From an uncultured Nocardioides sp. (GTDB lineage: Bacteria > Actinomycetota > Actinomycetes > Propionibacteriales > Nocardioidaceae): 64,000 nucleotides of DNA. Below, one piece after another: positions 35,239 through 45,377 of the stretch; position 1 is the first letter of the stretch, and each line of letters starts with the position of its first letter. Both the position numbers and the translations under genes were made by a program. A model generated the notes under the pieces. The model did not search any database and was not told the origin of the DNA. It worked only from the letters and a program-made list of their open reading frames with translations. The DNA is taken from the NCBI RefSeq assembly GCF_947488515.1, contig NZ_CANKZF010000001.1:1984001-2048000 (forward strand), written 5' to 3'.

Positions 35239-36227
35239 CGTCCGGCCCACTCCTGTGCGCTCGTGTCCTCGTCCTGGGACTGGTAGTCGTCGTACTGGCC
35301 GAGGTCGTCGGCGTTGTCGCCGATCTCGTTGACGTTGTCGACCAGGTCGTTGACGTTGTCGACGACCTGCTTCCCCTCGTCGTAGAGGTCGGTGTAGGTC
35401 GACGCCGTCTCGCCGATGTCACGACGCCGGTCGTGGTCGGCGGAGTCGCGCGAGCGCGAGTCGGCGTAGGCGTCGTTGGCCCGCTCGCGGGCGTCCTCCG
35501 GGCTGGCCCCGTCGGCGATCGCCCGGTCGTACTCGGCGTGGTAGGCGCCCTCGGCGGTGCGGTTGATCCGGTCGTGGTTGATCGTGTCGGCGTGCGCGTC
35601 GATCCCGTCGGTCTTGGCGTACTGCAACGCCTCCTCGTCGGAGTAGCCCAGCGAGCGGTAGTACTGGTACTCGTCGGTGCGACGCTCGAACGCGTCGGTC
35701 ACGGCGTCGGAGGCGGCCTTCTTCGGGTCCATCCACGGCGGCGGCTTGTCGACGTCGTTGCCGGGCTTGACCTTGTCGCCGACCGCGGAGGCGCCGTCGG
35801 AGATGCCGGGGTGCTTGTCCTCGAGGTCGGGGATCTTCGTGCCGTCCTGCGGGGCGTCGGACAGCGGGGCGCCCGGGGTGTCGTTGCCGCTGCCGGCCGG
35901 GGCGTAGGGCGGGAAGCCGGACGGGTCCGGCGCGAGGGCGCGGAAGCGGTCGTAGGTCGCCTCGTCGGTGTCGAGATAGTCCTCACGCGAGTCGATGAAC
36001 GCGTCTCGCACCTTGACGGCCACGGAGCGCGAGTCGCGCAGCCCGTCGTGGGCCGTCGAGACCGCCGACTCGTAGCTGCCCTGGAACAGGTTGAGCACCC
36101 CGGAGAAGGCACCGAAGTTGCTGCAGGACGAGCTGATGTAGTCGTCGATCGTGCCGATGTGGTCGTGCTGCCTGGTCGCAAGTCGCGACGCCGCGGTCAG
36201 CGCATCGGGGTCAACCTGGAAGCTCAC
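35235..36227 (-). CDS. EspC-like ESX-associated protein with Asp-rich C-terminal region
   Basis: 330 residues. The N-terminal 100 residues (SFQVDPDALTAASRLATRQH, then FGAFSGVLNLFQGSYESAV) match the EspC/WXG-type pattern. A Pro/Asp linker (about 110-165) precedes a helical, very polar C-terminal half rich in Asp, Arg and Tyr. Not a recognised toxin. First gene of a three-gene module in which starts and stops overlap. No ESX core gene (EccC, EccD, MycP) is in the window, so the secretion machine would be encoded elsewhere. Confidence 0.68.
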   Translation of the reverse strand: MSFQVDPDALTAASRLATRQHDHIGTIDDYISSSCSNFGAFSGVLNLFQGSYESAVSTAHDGLRDSRSVAVKVRDAFIDSREDYLDTDEATYDRFRALAPDPSGFPPYAPAGSGNDTPGAPLSDAPQDGTKIPDLEDKHPGISDGASAVGDKVKPGNDVDKPPPWMDPKKAASDAVTDAFERRTDEYQYYRSLGYSDEEALQYAKTDGIDAHADTINHDRINRTAEGAYHAEYDRAIADGASPEDARERANDAYADSRSRDSADHDRRRDIGETASTYTDLYDEGKQVVDNVNDLVDNVNEIGDNADDLGQYDDYQSQDEDTSAQEWAGR

Positions 36228-36315
36228 GGGCCGGTCCTTCGTCGATCTCGTCTGGGGCGGTCGGGTCGACCCCAGTCCTACCCGGCGACGTCGCCGCCAA
36301 ACCCGGAAACCCGCG

Positions 36316-36840
36316 TCAGACGGGCGATTCGTGCTTCTTCGCCCTCGACCTCACCCGGAACCACCCGGCGACCATCGCGAGCAGGGCGACCATCCCGAGG
36401 GCCCACAGGAGCGTCGATCCCCACGCCCGCTCGACCGTCGTACGCCACTCGCCGCCCTGCTCGTAGACGGTGATCTCGTCGCCCTTCTCGACGTCGCCGA
36501 GGCGGCGCAGCTCGTAGAGGGCGGAGGCCTGCTCACCGTCGGGCAGCTCGAAGACGATCGAGGAGTACTCCGTCGACTTCTGGCCGGCCCGGCTGGGCCC
36601 GAGCTCCTCGAACCCGACGACCGTCGCCTGCTGGGCGTCGACGCCGGCCGGCGGCTGCCGGCTGTCCCAGAAGTCGAAGAGGCGCCACCCGACCACGACG
36701 ACCATCAGCAGCAGCAGGGCGAGCGCCACCCAGGTCATGCCGTGGTTGCCCGACCGGCCACCCGAGAAGCCGCCGTCGGCACCGGGGGCGCCCGGTCGGT
36801 CGGGGACGGGACGGTCGGGAACGGGTCGGTCGTCGGCCAT
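36316..36840 (-). CDS. DUF3592 domain membrane protein
   Basis: 174 residues. The N-terminus repeats (P)VPDRP and is Gly/Pro-rich. Membrane helices at about 36-53 (WVALALLLLMVVVVGWRL) and about 145-163 (LLWALGMVALLAMVAGW) flank the DUF3592 domain (VVGFEELGPSRAGQKSTEYS, VFELPDGEQ, GDEITVYEQGG). Function unknown. It lies 88 bases upstream of the EspC-like gene and 27 bases downstream of the GH1 gene. Confidence 0.78.
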   Translation of the reverse strand: MADDRPVPDRPVPDRPGAPGADGGFSGGRSGNHGMTWVALALLLLMVVVVGWRLFDFWDSRQPPAGVDAQQATVVGFEELGPSRAGQKSTEYSSIVFELPDGEQASALYELRRLGDVEKGDEITVYEQGGEWRTTVERAWGSTLLWALGMVALLAMVAGWFRVRSRAKKHESPV

Positions 36841-36867
36841 GCCGGAAGTGTGCCCGACCGGCGCGCA

Positions 36868-38232
<1,365 letters not shown>

Positions 38233-38250
38233 ATCCGCGAAGATATCGGC

Positions 38251-38946
38251 ATGAGCATGGCCCTGTACGCCGGTTCGGACAGGTCGTCGGAGGCTGTCAA
38301 GGGGCGCTTGACCAGCCATTCCTTCTCCTTCGGGCCCCACTACGACCCGGCAAACCTCGGCTTCGGACCGCTCGTGTGCCACAACGACGACCTGCTCGAT
38401 CCGTCGGCGTCGACGGTCGCGGGCTACCCCGAGCACCCGCACACCGAGCTCGAGATCGTGACCTGGGTGCTCGAGGGGGCGCTCGTGCACACCGACTCGT
38501 CGGGCCACCGGCACGTCGTCGAGGCCGGCCGTGCCCAGGTGCTCTCCGCGGGGACCGGCGTCCGCCACAGCGAGGTCGCCGACGTTCGGTCGGGGCGCTG
38601 CCGGTTCGTCCAGGCCTGGCTCACCCCGTCCGCGCCGGGCACCGAGCCGTCGTACGTCCTGGGCGAGGCGCCGCCGCCGTCGTCCGGGCTCGTGGCGGTG
38701 GCCGGCGGCGACGGCCTGCCGATCGGGACGACCGGCGCCCGGCTCCTCGTCGCGCGCCTGGGTGCCGGCGAGTCCGTCGCGCTCCCCGACGACCCGCGCC
38801 AGCACGTCTTCGCCGCGACCGGGGCCGCCTCGCTCGACGGAGTCGACCTCCGCTCCCGCGACGCCGTACGCCTCACCGAGGAGCCCGGTCGCGTCGTCAC
38901 GGCCTCCGAGCCGGCCGAGCTCCTGGTCTGGGCCTTCGGTGCTTGA
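38251..38946 (+). CDS. Pirin family protein
   Basis: 231 residues. The bicupin N-terminal signature is SHSFSFGPHYDPANLGFG and the metal-binding EHPHTELEIVTWVLEGALVH; SAGTGVRHSEV follows. Known: pirins are metal-binding cupins, some quercetinases. The start may be ATG 38251 or ATG 38257. Divergent from the second GH1 gene with starts 18 bases apart. Confidence 0.88.
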   Translation: MSMALYAGSDRSSEAVKGRLTSHSFSFGPHYDPANLGFGPLVCHNDDLLDPSASTVAGYPEHPHTELEIVTWVLEGALVHTDSSGHRHVVEAGRAQVLSAGTGVRHSEVADVRSGRCRFVQAWLTPSAPGTEPSYVLGEAPPPSSGLVAVAGGDGLPIGTTGARLLVARLGAGESVALPDDPRQHVFAATGAASLDGVDLRSRDAVRLTEEPGRVVTASEPAELLVWAFGA

Positions 38947-38994
38947 TGGCGCCTCGCTCCGCTGCGTGCGCGTGTCGCGGCACCCGGGGTGCCC

Positions 38995-40578
38995 TCAGGG
39001 GATGAGGACCCCGGGGTTGAGGATCCCCGACGGGTCGAGCTCGGCCTTGACCGCGCGGAGCACCCGCACCCCGACGTCCCCGATCTCGCGGGCGAACCAC
39101 GGCTGGTGGTCGGTGCCGATCGCGTGGTGGTGCGTGATCGTCGCGCCCGCCGCGATGATGGCGTCGCTGGCCACGGCCTTGGCCGCCTGCCACTGGGTGA
39201 TCGGGTCGTCGCCCTGGCGAGCCGCGACGGTGAAGTAGAGCGAGCAGCCGGTCTCGTAGACGTGCGAGACGTGGCACAGCACCAGCGATCCCTCGCCGAG
39301 CGACGCGGTGAGCGCGTCCTTGACGTCGGCGTACAACCGCTGCCGGTTCGACCAGAAGGTCGCGGTCTCGAGCGTCTCGACGAGCACGCCGTGGTCGAGG
39401 AGCGCGTCGCGGAGGTAGGGACCCTCGAAGCGCCCGTGGGCCCACTTCTCCCCCGGCTCGGTGCCGAGCGCGGTCCCGCCGAGGCCGGCCAGGACGGCCG
39501 TGACCGCCGCGCGCCGGGCCGCGACCTGCTCGTCGGTGCCCTCGTAGCCGGTGACCATCAGGCAGCCGGGGTCCTCGGCGCCGCCGATGGACGAGGGGTC
39601 GGCGAGGTTGATCGCCGTCTCGGAATCGTCCGACAGCCGGAGCACGGTCGGCATCAGTCCGGCCTGCGCCAGGGTCCGCATCGCGTCGGAGCCGGCGTCG
39701 AAGGACGACCACCGCCAGCCCTCGTACGACGTCACGGCGGGCGCGCGCCGCACGCGCACCGTGACGGAGGTGATGACGCCGAAGGCGCCCTCCGAGCCCA
39801 GCAGCAGCTGCCGCAGGTCGGGCCCGGCCGCGTTGGCCGGCGCGGAGCCGAGGCGGAGTGTCCCGGTCGGCGTGGCGGCGATGAGGCCCACGACCATCGC
39901 GTCGAAGCGTCCGTAGCCGGCACTGGACTGCCCGCTCGAGCGCGTGGCCGCGAAGCCGCCGATCGAGGCGTGCTGGAAGGACTGCGGGTAGTGGCCGAGC
40001 GTCAGCCCGTGCGCGGCGAGGAGGGCCTCCGCCTCGGGGCCGCGCAGCCCCGGCTCGAGGGTCGCGGTCATCGAGACCTCGTCGACGGCGAGCAGCCGCT
40101 TCATCCGCACCAGGTCCAGGCTGACCAGGCCCGCGAACCCGTCGCGGCGCGCAGCCAGGCCGCCGGTGACCGAGGTGCCGCCACCGAAGGGGACGACCGC
40201 CACCCGGTGCTCCACGGCCCAGGCAAGGACGGCCTCCACGTCGTCGTGCCCGTCGGGTCGGACGACGGCGTCGGGTGCGTCGTCGAGGTCGCCGGCGCGG
40301 GCGCGCAGCAGGTCGGGGGTGGACTTGCCACGCGTGCGGAGCGTCCGCGTCGCGTCGTCGGTGAGCACGTGCTCGGCACCGACGACCGCCCGCAGGTCGT
40401 CGAGCAGTGTGTCGTCCAGCACGGACGGCGGCGGCACGGCCCCGCTGACCGGCGGACGGTCCTGCAGCCCGAAGGCGAGCTCGACGAGGCCGAGCGCGGA
40501 GCCGGGCAGGACGGTGGCGGCCGCGGGGTCGCCCCAGCGCTGCGGGTGCATCTCGGTGGGGGTCGGCTCGGTCGACAT
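38995..40578 (-). CDS. FAD-binding oxidase, alkyldihydroxyacetonephosphate synthase-like
   Basis: 527 residues of the VAO/PCMH flavoprotein type. The FAD loop is VVPFGGGTSVTGG; HYPQSFQHASIGGFAATRSS and GSEGAFGVITSVTVRV are FAD contacts. CHVSHVYETGCSLYFTV and the histidine cluster ITHHHAIGTDHQPWF match alkylglycerone-phosphate synthase (AGPS). Eukaryotic AGPS swaps the acyl group of acyl-DHAP for a fatty alcohol in ether lipid synthesis; bacterial relatives may be dehydrogenases. Divergent from TetR and GlpD, another enzyme of DHAP/G3P, with 17 bases between starts. Confidence 0.85.
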   Translation of the reverse strand: MSTEPTPTEMHPQRWGDPAAATVLPGSALGLVELAFGLQDRPPVSGAVPPPSVLDDTLLDDLRAVVGAEHVLTDDATRTLRTRGKSTPDLLRARAGDLDDAPDAVVRPDGHDDVEAVLAWAVEHRVAVVPFGGGTSVTGGLAARRDGFAGLVSLDLVRMKRLLAVDEVSMTATLEPGLRGPEAEALLAAHGLTLGHYPQSFQHASIGGFAATRSSGQSSAGYGRFDAMVVGLIAATPTGTLRLGSAPANAAGPDLRQLLLGSEGAFGVITSVTVRVRRAPAVTSYEGWRWSSFDAGSDAMRTLAQAGLMPTVLRLSDDSETAINLADPSSIGGAEDPGCLMVTGYEGTDEQVAARRAAVTAVLAGLGGTALGTEPGEKWAHGRFEGPYLRDALLDHGVLVETLETATFWSNRQRLYADVKDALTASLGEGSLVLCHVSHVYETGCSLYFTVAARQGDDPITQWQAAKAVASDAIIAAGATITHHHAIGTDHQPWFAREIGDVGVRVLRAVKAELDPSGILNPGVLIP

Positions 40579-40582
40579 GCGT

Positions 40583-40615
40583 TACAGTGTGACACATGAC
40601 GTCACTTCGTCACAC
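40583..40615 (+). promoter_or_regulatory. Promoter and operator between the AGPS-like gene and TetR
   Basis: A -10 element TACAGT (40583-40588) ends seven bases before the TetR ATG, so that transcript would be leaderless. GTGAC/GTCAC words repeat around it: GTGTGAC (40587-40593), GTCAC (40601-40605) and GTCACAC (40609-40615), with the palindrome TGACGTCA at 40597-40604. A dimeric repressor here would cover both starts. Confidence 0.55.
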
Positions 40616-41198
40616 ATCCCGCGCAGCCGCTGATCCCCGCCTCGACGGCTACCTCGACGCAGCCCGCGCCTGCATCCTCGACGTCGGCTGGCGGCGTACG
40701 ACGCTCACGGAGGTCGCGAAGCGGGCCGGGGTCTCCCGGATGACGATCTACCGCGCGTGGCCCGACATGGGCTCCCTGCTCGGCGACCTGATGACCCGCG
40801 AGTGGGTCGGCATCGCAGCCGCGACCCAGGTCGCCGCCGCCGACACCACGACTCCCGAGGGCATCGCCGAGGCCGCCCTCGCGACGGTCCGGGCGCTGCG
40901 CGACAACGAGCTGTTCGTCCGGATCGTCGAGCTCGACCCCGACCTGATGCTGCCCTACCTGCTCCACCGTCGCGGGCGTTCGCAGGAGGCGCTCGTCGAG
41001 ATCCTCGCCGCCGAGATCGCCAGCGGCCAGGTCGACGGCGCCATCCGCGCCGGCGACCCGGTGCTCATGGCGCGGTCGCTGACCCTCGCGGCGCACGGCT
41101 TCGTCTTCTCGGCGATGACGATGACCGACGACCGGATCGGGCTGGACGACCTGGACGCGGAGTACGCCCGCGGCGTCGCCCGCGCACTGGAGCCCTGA
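40596..41198 (+). CDS. TetR family transcriptional regulator
   Basis: 200 residues. The N-terminal HTH (AARACILDVGWRRTTLTEVA, KRAGVSRMTIYRAWPDMGSL) is typical; the rest is an all-helical ligand domain. ATG 40596 follows the -10 element by seven bases. GlpD starts on its stop codon (TGATG), so the two are coupled. It likely controls itself, GlpD and the divergent AGPS-like gene through the GTGAC/GTCAC sites (inference). Confidence 0.9.
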   Translation: MTSLRHTSRAAADPRLDGYLDAARACILDVGWRRTTLTEVAKRAGVSRMTIYRAWPDMGSLLGDLMTREWVGIAAATQVAAADTTTPEGIAEAALATVRALRDNELFVRIVELDPDLMLPYLLHRRGRSQEALVEILAAEIASGQVDGAIRAGDPVLMARSLTLAAHGFVFSAMTMTDDRIGLDDLDAEYARGVARALEP

Positions 41199-42745
41199 TG
41201 CAGCCGGCCCGCCGCATCGTCCCCGGCGTCGCCGGCGTCCCCGACGAGGTGGACGTCGTCGTGGTCGGCCTCGGCATCACCGGCGCCGGTGTCGCCCTCG
41301 ACGCCGTCTCCCGCGGCCTGACGGTGCTCGCGGTCGACGCGCACGACCTGGCGTTCGGCACGTCGCGCTGGTCGTCCAAGCTCGTGCACGGTGGCCTGCG
41401 CTACCTCGCGCAGGGGCAGCTCGCCATCGCCCGTGAGAGCGCCGTCGAGCGCGGGATCCTCATGGAGGTCACCGCTCCCCACCTCGTCCACCCGCTTCCG
41501 ATGCTGACCCCGGTCAACGACGCGATGCCGCGCAGCCGGACGGCCTTCACGTGGGGCGGGCTCCAGGCGGGTGACGTGCTGCGGCGCAGCGCCCACACCA
41601 CCGCCCGGACGCTCCCGCGTCCGCGCCGGCTCACCACCACCGAGACCCTCGGCCTCGCTCCCGCCCTGCGCGCCGACACGCTCCGCGGCGGGCTTCTCGC
41701 GTGGGACGGGCAGCTCGAGGACGACGCCCGCCTCGTCGTCACCGTGGCCCGCACCGCAGCGTCGTACGGCACCCACGTGCGCACCCGTGCCCGGGTCACC
41801 TCCGCGACCGGCACCGGCGTCACGGTCCGCGACGAGCTCACCGGGGCGACGTACGACGTCCGCGCGAGGGCGGTCGTCAACGCGACCGGCGTCTGGGCCG
41901 GCGACCTCGACGAGCAGGTGCGGCTGCGGCCCAGCCGCGGCACGCACCTCGTCCTGCGCGGGTCGGCCCTGCCGCAGACGCGGGTGGCGGTGATGGTGCC
42001 GATCCCGGACACGAGATCGCGCTTCGCGATGGTGCTGCCGCAGCCCGACGGCACGATCTACGTCGGCCTGACGGACGAGCCCGTGACCGGACCGGTGCCC
42101 GACGTGCCCGAGCCCAGCGAGGCCGAGATCGACTTCCTGCTCGGTGTCGTTGCCTCGGCGTTCACCACGCCGCCGACGAGGGACGACGTCGTCGGAGCCT
42201 TTGCCGGCCTGCGGCCGCTGCTCGAGGTCTCCGGCACCGACGCGACGTCCGACCTGTCCCGACGCCACGCCATCCTCACGTCCGCCACCGGTGTGACGAC
42301 CGTGGTGGGCGGCAAGCTGACGACCTACCGGCGGATGGCGCAGGACACCCTCGACGCGCTCGTCTCCGCAGGACGCCTGGACGCGGGCCCGTGCCGCACC
42401 GCGTCGCTGCCCCTGCTCGGCGCCGGCGCACCGGACGACCTGCGTCGCACGTCGGCGCCCGCCCGGCTCGTACGACGCTTCGGCACCGACGCCGGGCTCG
42501 TGCTCGCCACCGCCCGCGAGGTCACGGGCCTGGCCGACGACGAGCTGCTCGTCCCGGTGTCTGAGGTCGTCCCGGTGACGCTCGCCGAGCTGGTCTTCGG
42601 CGTCACCCACGAGGGCGCGCACGACGTCGCCGACCTGCTCGACCGGCGTACCCGCGTGGGCCTCGTCGCCACCGATCGCGCGTCCGCCGAGCCGCTCGCC
42701 CGGCGCGCCCTGGAGCTCGCGGGAAGGGCCGCCGACGCGACGTGA
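41198..42745 (+). CDS. glpD: Glycerol-3-phosphate dehydrogenase / oxidase, FAD-dependent
   Basis: 515 residues. FAD fold VVVVGLGITGAGVALDAVSR; DLAFGTSRWSSKLVHGGLRY and VVNATGVWAGDLDEQV are GlpD signatures. A C-terminal domain of about 120 residues follows (VPVTLAELVFGVTHEGAHDV). Reaction: sn-glycerol 3-phosphate to DHAP with electrons to quinone at the membrane. The start overlaps TetR's stop by one base. Ends at a strong hairpin shared with GlmS. Confidence 0.9.
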   Translation: MQPARRIVPGVAGVPDEVDVVVVGLGITGAGVALDAVSRGLTVLAVDAHDLAFGTSRWSSKLVHGGLRYLAQGQLAIARESAVERGILMEVTAPHLVHPLPMLTPVNDAMPRSRTAFTWGGLQAGDVLRRSAHTTARTLPRPRRLTTTETLGLAPALRADTLRGGLLAWDGQLEDDARLVVTVARTAASYGTHVRTRARVTSATGTGVTVRDELTGATYDVRARAVVNATGVWAGDLDEQVRLRPSRGTHLVLRGSALPQTRVAVMVPIPDTRSRFAMVLPQPDGTIYVGLTDEPVTGPVPDVPEPSEAEIDFLLGVVASAFTTPPTRDDVVGAFAGLRPLLEVSGTDATSDLSRRHAILTSATGVTTVVGGKLTTYRRMAQDTLDALVSAGRLDAGPCRTASLPLLGAGAPDDLRRTSAPARLVRRFGTDAGLVLATAREVTGLADDELLVPVSEVVPVTLAELVFGVTHEGAHDVADLLDRRTRVGLVATDRASAEPLARRALELAGRAADAT

Positions 42746-42825
42746 TCCAGCCGACAGCAAAATCCGTCGGTAGTTCCCACGAAGCCCGGACAGGACGCGG
42801 AGCCGATGGGATCGTTCTCCACGGC

Positions 42826-42859
42826 GCGCCCCTTGCCGACCCCATGCGGCAAGGGGCGC
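42826..42859. terminator. Bidirectional terminator between glpD and glmS
   Basis: GCGCCCCTTGCCG (42826-42838) pairs perfectly with CGGCAAGGGGCGC (42847-42859) across an eight-base loop. The stem serves both converging genes. Confidence 0.8.
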
Positions 42860-42895
42860 CCAGTCCATTTCAGGCCTGGGTTGCGGGCTTTCCGC

Positions 42896-44719
42896 TCACT
42901 CGACCGTGACCGACTTCGCCAGGTTTCGCGGCTTGTCGATGTCGTGACCGAGGTGCTGGGCCGCGTGGTACGCCAGAAGCTGGAGCGGGACGTTGAGCAG
43001 GATCGGGTCGAGCTCGGGCTCGTTGCGGGGTACGACGATCCGGCGGGCGCTGACCTCGCCGAGGTCGACGTCCTCGTGCGTGATCACCACGAGCGGGCCC
43101 TTGCGCGCCTCGATCTCGTGCAGCGCGCCGACGTTTCGCTCGGCCAGCTCGTCGTGCGGCACCAGCGCGACGGTCGGCACCTCCGGGTCGATGAGGGCGA
43201 GCGGGCCGTGCTTGAGCTCGGAGGTCTGGTAGGCCTCGGCGTGGCGGTAGCTGATCTCCTTGAACTTCTGCGCGCCCTCGCGGGCCACCGGGAACCCACG
43301 CACGCGACCGATGAAGAACAGGCTGCGCGCCCCGGCGAGGTCCTTCGCGACCTCGACCAGCTCGGCCTCACCGGCCAGGACCTCCTCGATCTGGCCGGGC
43401 AACCGCTCCAGGCCGGCGACCAGGCGCTTGCCGTCGGCGATCGACAGGTCGCGCACGCGGCCCAGCTGGAGGGCGAGCAGCGCGAAGGCGAGGAACATGT
43501 TGGTCAGCGCCTTGGTGCTCGCGACGGCGACCTCGGGCCCGGCGTGCAGGTAGATCCCGCCGTCGCACTCGCGGGCGATCGCCGACCCGACGACGTTGAC
43601 CAGGCCGACGCAGCGCCCACCCTTGCGGCGTACCTCCTGCACCGCCAGCAGGGTGTCGATCGTCTCGCCCGACTGGCTCACGGCGACGTAGAGGGTGTCG
43701 GGCTCGATCACCGGGTTGCGGTAGCGGAACTCGCTCGCCGCCTCCGCGTCCGCGGGGATGCGGGCCAGCTCCTCGATGAGCGCTGCGCCCATCTGGCCGA
43801 CGTAGTAGGCCGAGCCGCAGCCGAGGATCTTCACGCGGCGCACCGCCCGCAGCTCGCGTGCGTCCATGTCGAGGCCGCCGAGGTGGGCGGTGCCGAAGCG
43901 CTCGTCGAGGCGACCGCGGAGCACGGCCTGCGCCGTGGTCGGCTGCTCGAGGATCTCCTTGCGCATGAACGACTCGTGGTCGCCGGCCTCGTACGCCGAC
44001 GCGTCGACGTCGACCTCGGCCGCGGTCTTGCCGGTGGCGACGAGGTCGCTGTGGCGCATCGTGCTGAACCCGGCGGCGGTGACGGTGGCCATCTCGCCGT
44101 CGTCCAGGACCGCCACGGTGGTCGTGTGCCGCACGATCGCGGCCAGGTCGGAGGCGACGTACATCTCCTTGTCGCCCACGCCCACGACCAGGGGGCTGCC
44201 GTTGCGGGCCACCACGATGCGGTCCGGGAAGTCGGCGTGCAGCACGGCGAGGCCGTAGGTCCCGACCACCGCACCCAGCGCGTCGCGGACCTTGCCCTCG
44301 AGCGTGTCGGCGTCGCTGCGTGCGATGAGGTGGGCGAGCACCTCGGTGTCGGTGTCGCTGGCGAGGGTGGTGCCCCCGTCGGCCAGCTCGGCGCGCAGCG
44401 CGGCGGAATTGTCGATGATGCCGTTGTGCACGACCGCGACCCGGCCGGCCTCGTCGGTGTGGGGGTGGGCGTTGGCGTCGGTCGCCGGCCCGTGCGTCGC
44501 CCAGCGGGTGTGGCCGATCCCCGTGGCGCCGGCGAAGCGCTTGGGCAGGGCGTCCCCCAGGTCGCGCACCCTCCCGGCCTGCTTGGCCACCCGGATGCCC
44601 CGGTTGCCGAGGACCGCGACGCCCGCCGAGTCGTAGCCGCGGTGCTCGAGCCGGGTCAGGCCCTCGAGGACGACCGGGGCCGCCTCCTGACGGCCGATGT
44701 AGCCGACGATTCCACACAT
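42896..44719 (-). CDS. glmS: Glutamine--fructose-6-phosphate aminotransferase (isomerizing)
   Basis: 607 residues, the standard GlmS length. The N-terminal glutaminase begins MCGIVGYIG with Cys2 as nucleophile, followed by LEHRGYDSAGVAV. Two SIS domains carry VAVSQSGETIDTLLAVQE and HGPLALIDPEVP; the C-terminus ends KSVTVE. Reaction: fructose-6-phosphate plus glutamine gives glucosamine-6-phosphate, the entry to peptidoglycan precursors. The next gene upstream ends 11 bases before the start. Confidence 0.96.
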   Translation of the reverse strand: MCGIVGYIGRQEAAPVVLEGLTRLEHRGYDSAGVAVLGNRGIRVAKQAGRVRDLGDALPKRFAGATGIGHTRWATHGPATDANAHPHTDEAGRVAVVHNGIIDNSAALRAELADGGTTLASDTDTEVLAHLIARSDADTLEGKVRDALGAVVGTYGLAVLHADFPDRIVVARNGSPLVVGVGDKEMYVASDLAAIVRHTTTVAVLDDGEMATVTAAGFSTMRHSDLVATGKTAAEVDVDASAYEAGDHESFMRKEILEQPTTAQAVLRGRLDERFGTAHLGGLDMDARELRAVRRVKILGCGSAYYVGQMGAALIEELARIPADAEAASEFRYRNPVIEPDTLYVAVSQSGETIDTLLAVQEVRRKGGRCVGLVNVVGSAIARECDGGIYLHAGPEVAVASTKALTNMFLAFALLALQLGRVRDLSIADGKRLVAGLERLPGQIEEVLAGEAELVEVAKDLAGARSLFFIGRVRGFPVAREGAQKFKEISYRHAEAYQTSELKHGPLALIDPEVPTVALVPHDELAERNVGALHEIEARKGPLVVITHEDVDLGEVSARRIVVPRNEPELDPILLNVPLQLLAYHAAQHLGHDIDKPRNLAKSVTVE

Positions 44720-44730
44720 GACGTTGCGTC

Positions 44731-44991
44731 CTATCCGTAGATGATGCGTCGCAGCTGCCGCTCGGAGAGCTCGGGGGCGGCCACGACTCGCTGGGCGAGC
44801 TCCTCGGCGATGCGCGCGAAGATCTCGGGGTTCCTGGCGCCGTACGTCCTGAGGCTCGCGTGGCGAGCCCGGACGTAGTCCTCCACCGACTGGGCGTGGA
44901 AGGCGATGACGTCCTCGACGACCCGGGCGGCCTCGCCCGGCGTCAACGACGTGGTGGCGACCACATGGGCGACGAGGGCGGGGTCCGGCAC
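44731..44991 (-). CDS. Small conserved-looking protein upstream of glmS
   Basis: 86 residues if started at GTG 44991 (MPDPALVAHVVATTSLTPGE ... RQLRRIIYG). All helical, charged, no membrane segment. Not recognised. The frame is open to 45123 and the extension contains CPTCDGWVAPQRC, but it also spans a palindrome that looks like an operator, so I prefer the short form. Cotranscription with GlmS is likely (11-base gap). Confidence 0.6.
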   Translation of the reverse strand: MPDPALVAHVVATTSLTPGEAARVVEDVIAFHAQSVEDYVRARHASLRTYGARNPEIFARIAEELAQRVVAAPELSERQLRRIIYG

Positions 44992-45031
44992 CGGTTGATC
45001 ATCCGCCCCAGTGGCGCGACTGGCAACTTCC

Positions 45032-45047
45032 TGCCCGAAATCGGGCA
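45032..45047. promoter_or_regulatory. Dyad TGCCCGA-AA-TCGGGCA
   Basis: Seven-base arms with a two-base centre. It lies 41 bases upstream of the preferred start of the small gene before glmS, a good place for an operator. A two-base loop is too small for a terminator. Confidence 0.4.
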
Positions 45048-45237
45048 AAAAGCGCACATCTTGCCTCGTGATGCATCTCTGAGGTGCGACCCACCCGTCA
45101 CAAGTGGGGCACTGACCCGCCACGTGGCTGCCTGCGGAAGTGCAGGTGGGGGACGACCGCCCTCTGTGAGCGAAACGGTGGTGCGCGGGTGGGGACGTGC
45201 TACTTTAGGTGAATACAAGGTGAACGGGAGGTGTCAC

Positions 45238-45363
45238 ATGAGCAAGCAGTCGATGACCGACAGGCCGGTCTGCGCCTGGGTGGCCGTCACGGACGCGTCG
45301 GGCCGCACCCACATGGAGGCACGCTGGTCGACCGTCGAGACGGTCGCGACCCACGCCGCCTGA
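45238..45363 (+). CDS. Small protein (41 aa)
   Basis: MSKQSMTDRPVCAWVAVTDA / SGRTHMEARWSTVETVATHA-A. GGGAGG lies six bases before the ATG and an AT-rich promoter (TACTTTAGGTGAATACAAGG) just upstream. A 13-pair terminator follows the stop by 14 bases, so it is a compact independent transcription unit. Not recognised. One cysteine, two histidines. Confidence 0.75.
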   Translation: MSKQSMTDRPVCAWVAVTDASGRTHMEARWSTVETVATHAA

Positions 45364-45377
45364 CTCAGCTCGCACGC

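Noticed and set aside
34088..36227. Polymorphic toxin-immunity pair
   Set aside because: No recognised toxin domain at the C-termini and no immunity-like small gene after them; kept as an ESX-type substrate module instead.
38979..38993. Terminator hairpin GGCACCC-G-GGGTGCC between pirin and the AGPS-like gene
   Set aside because: One-base centre leaves no loop; the effective stem would be only five pairs.
44992..45123. Zinc-ribbon-like N-terminus CPTCDGWVAPQRC of the gene before glmS
   Set aside because: The frame is open, but the stretch spans a clean palindrome and has no start signal; treated as upstream region, though not excluded.
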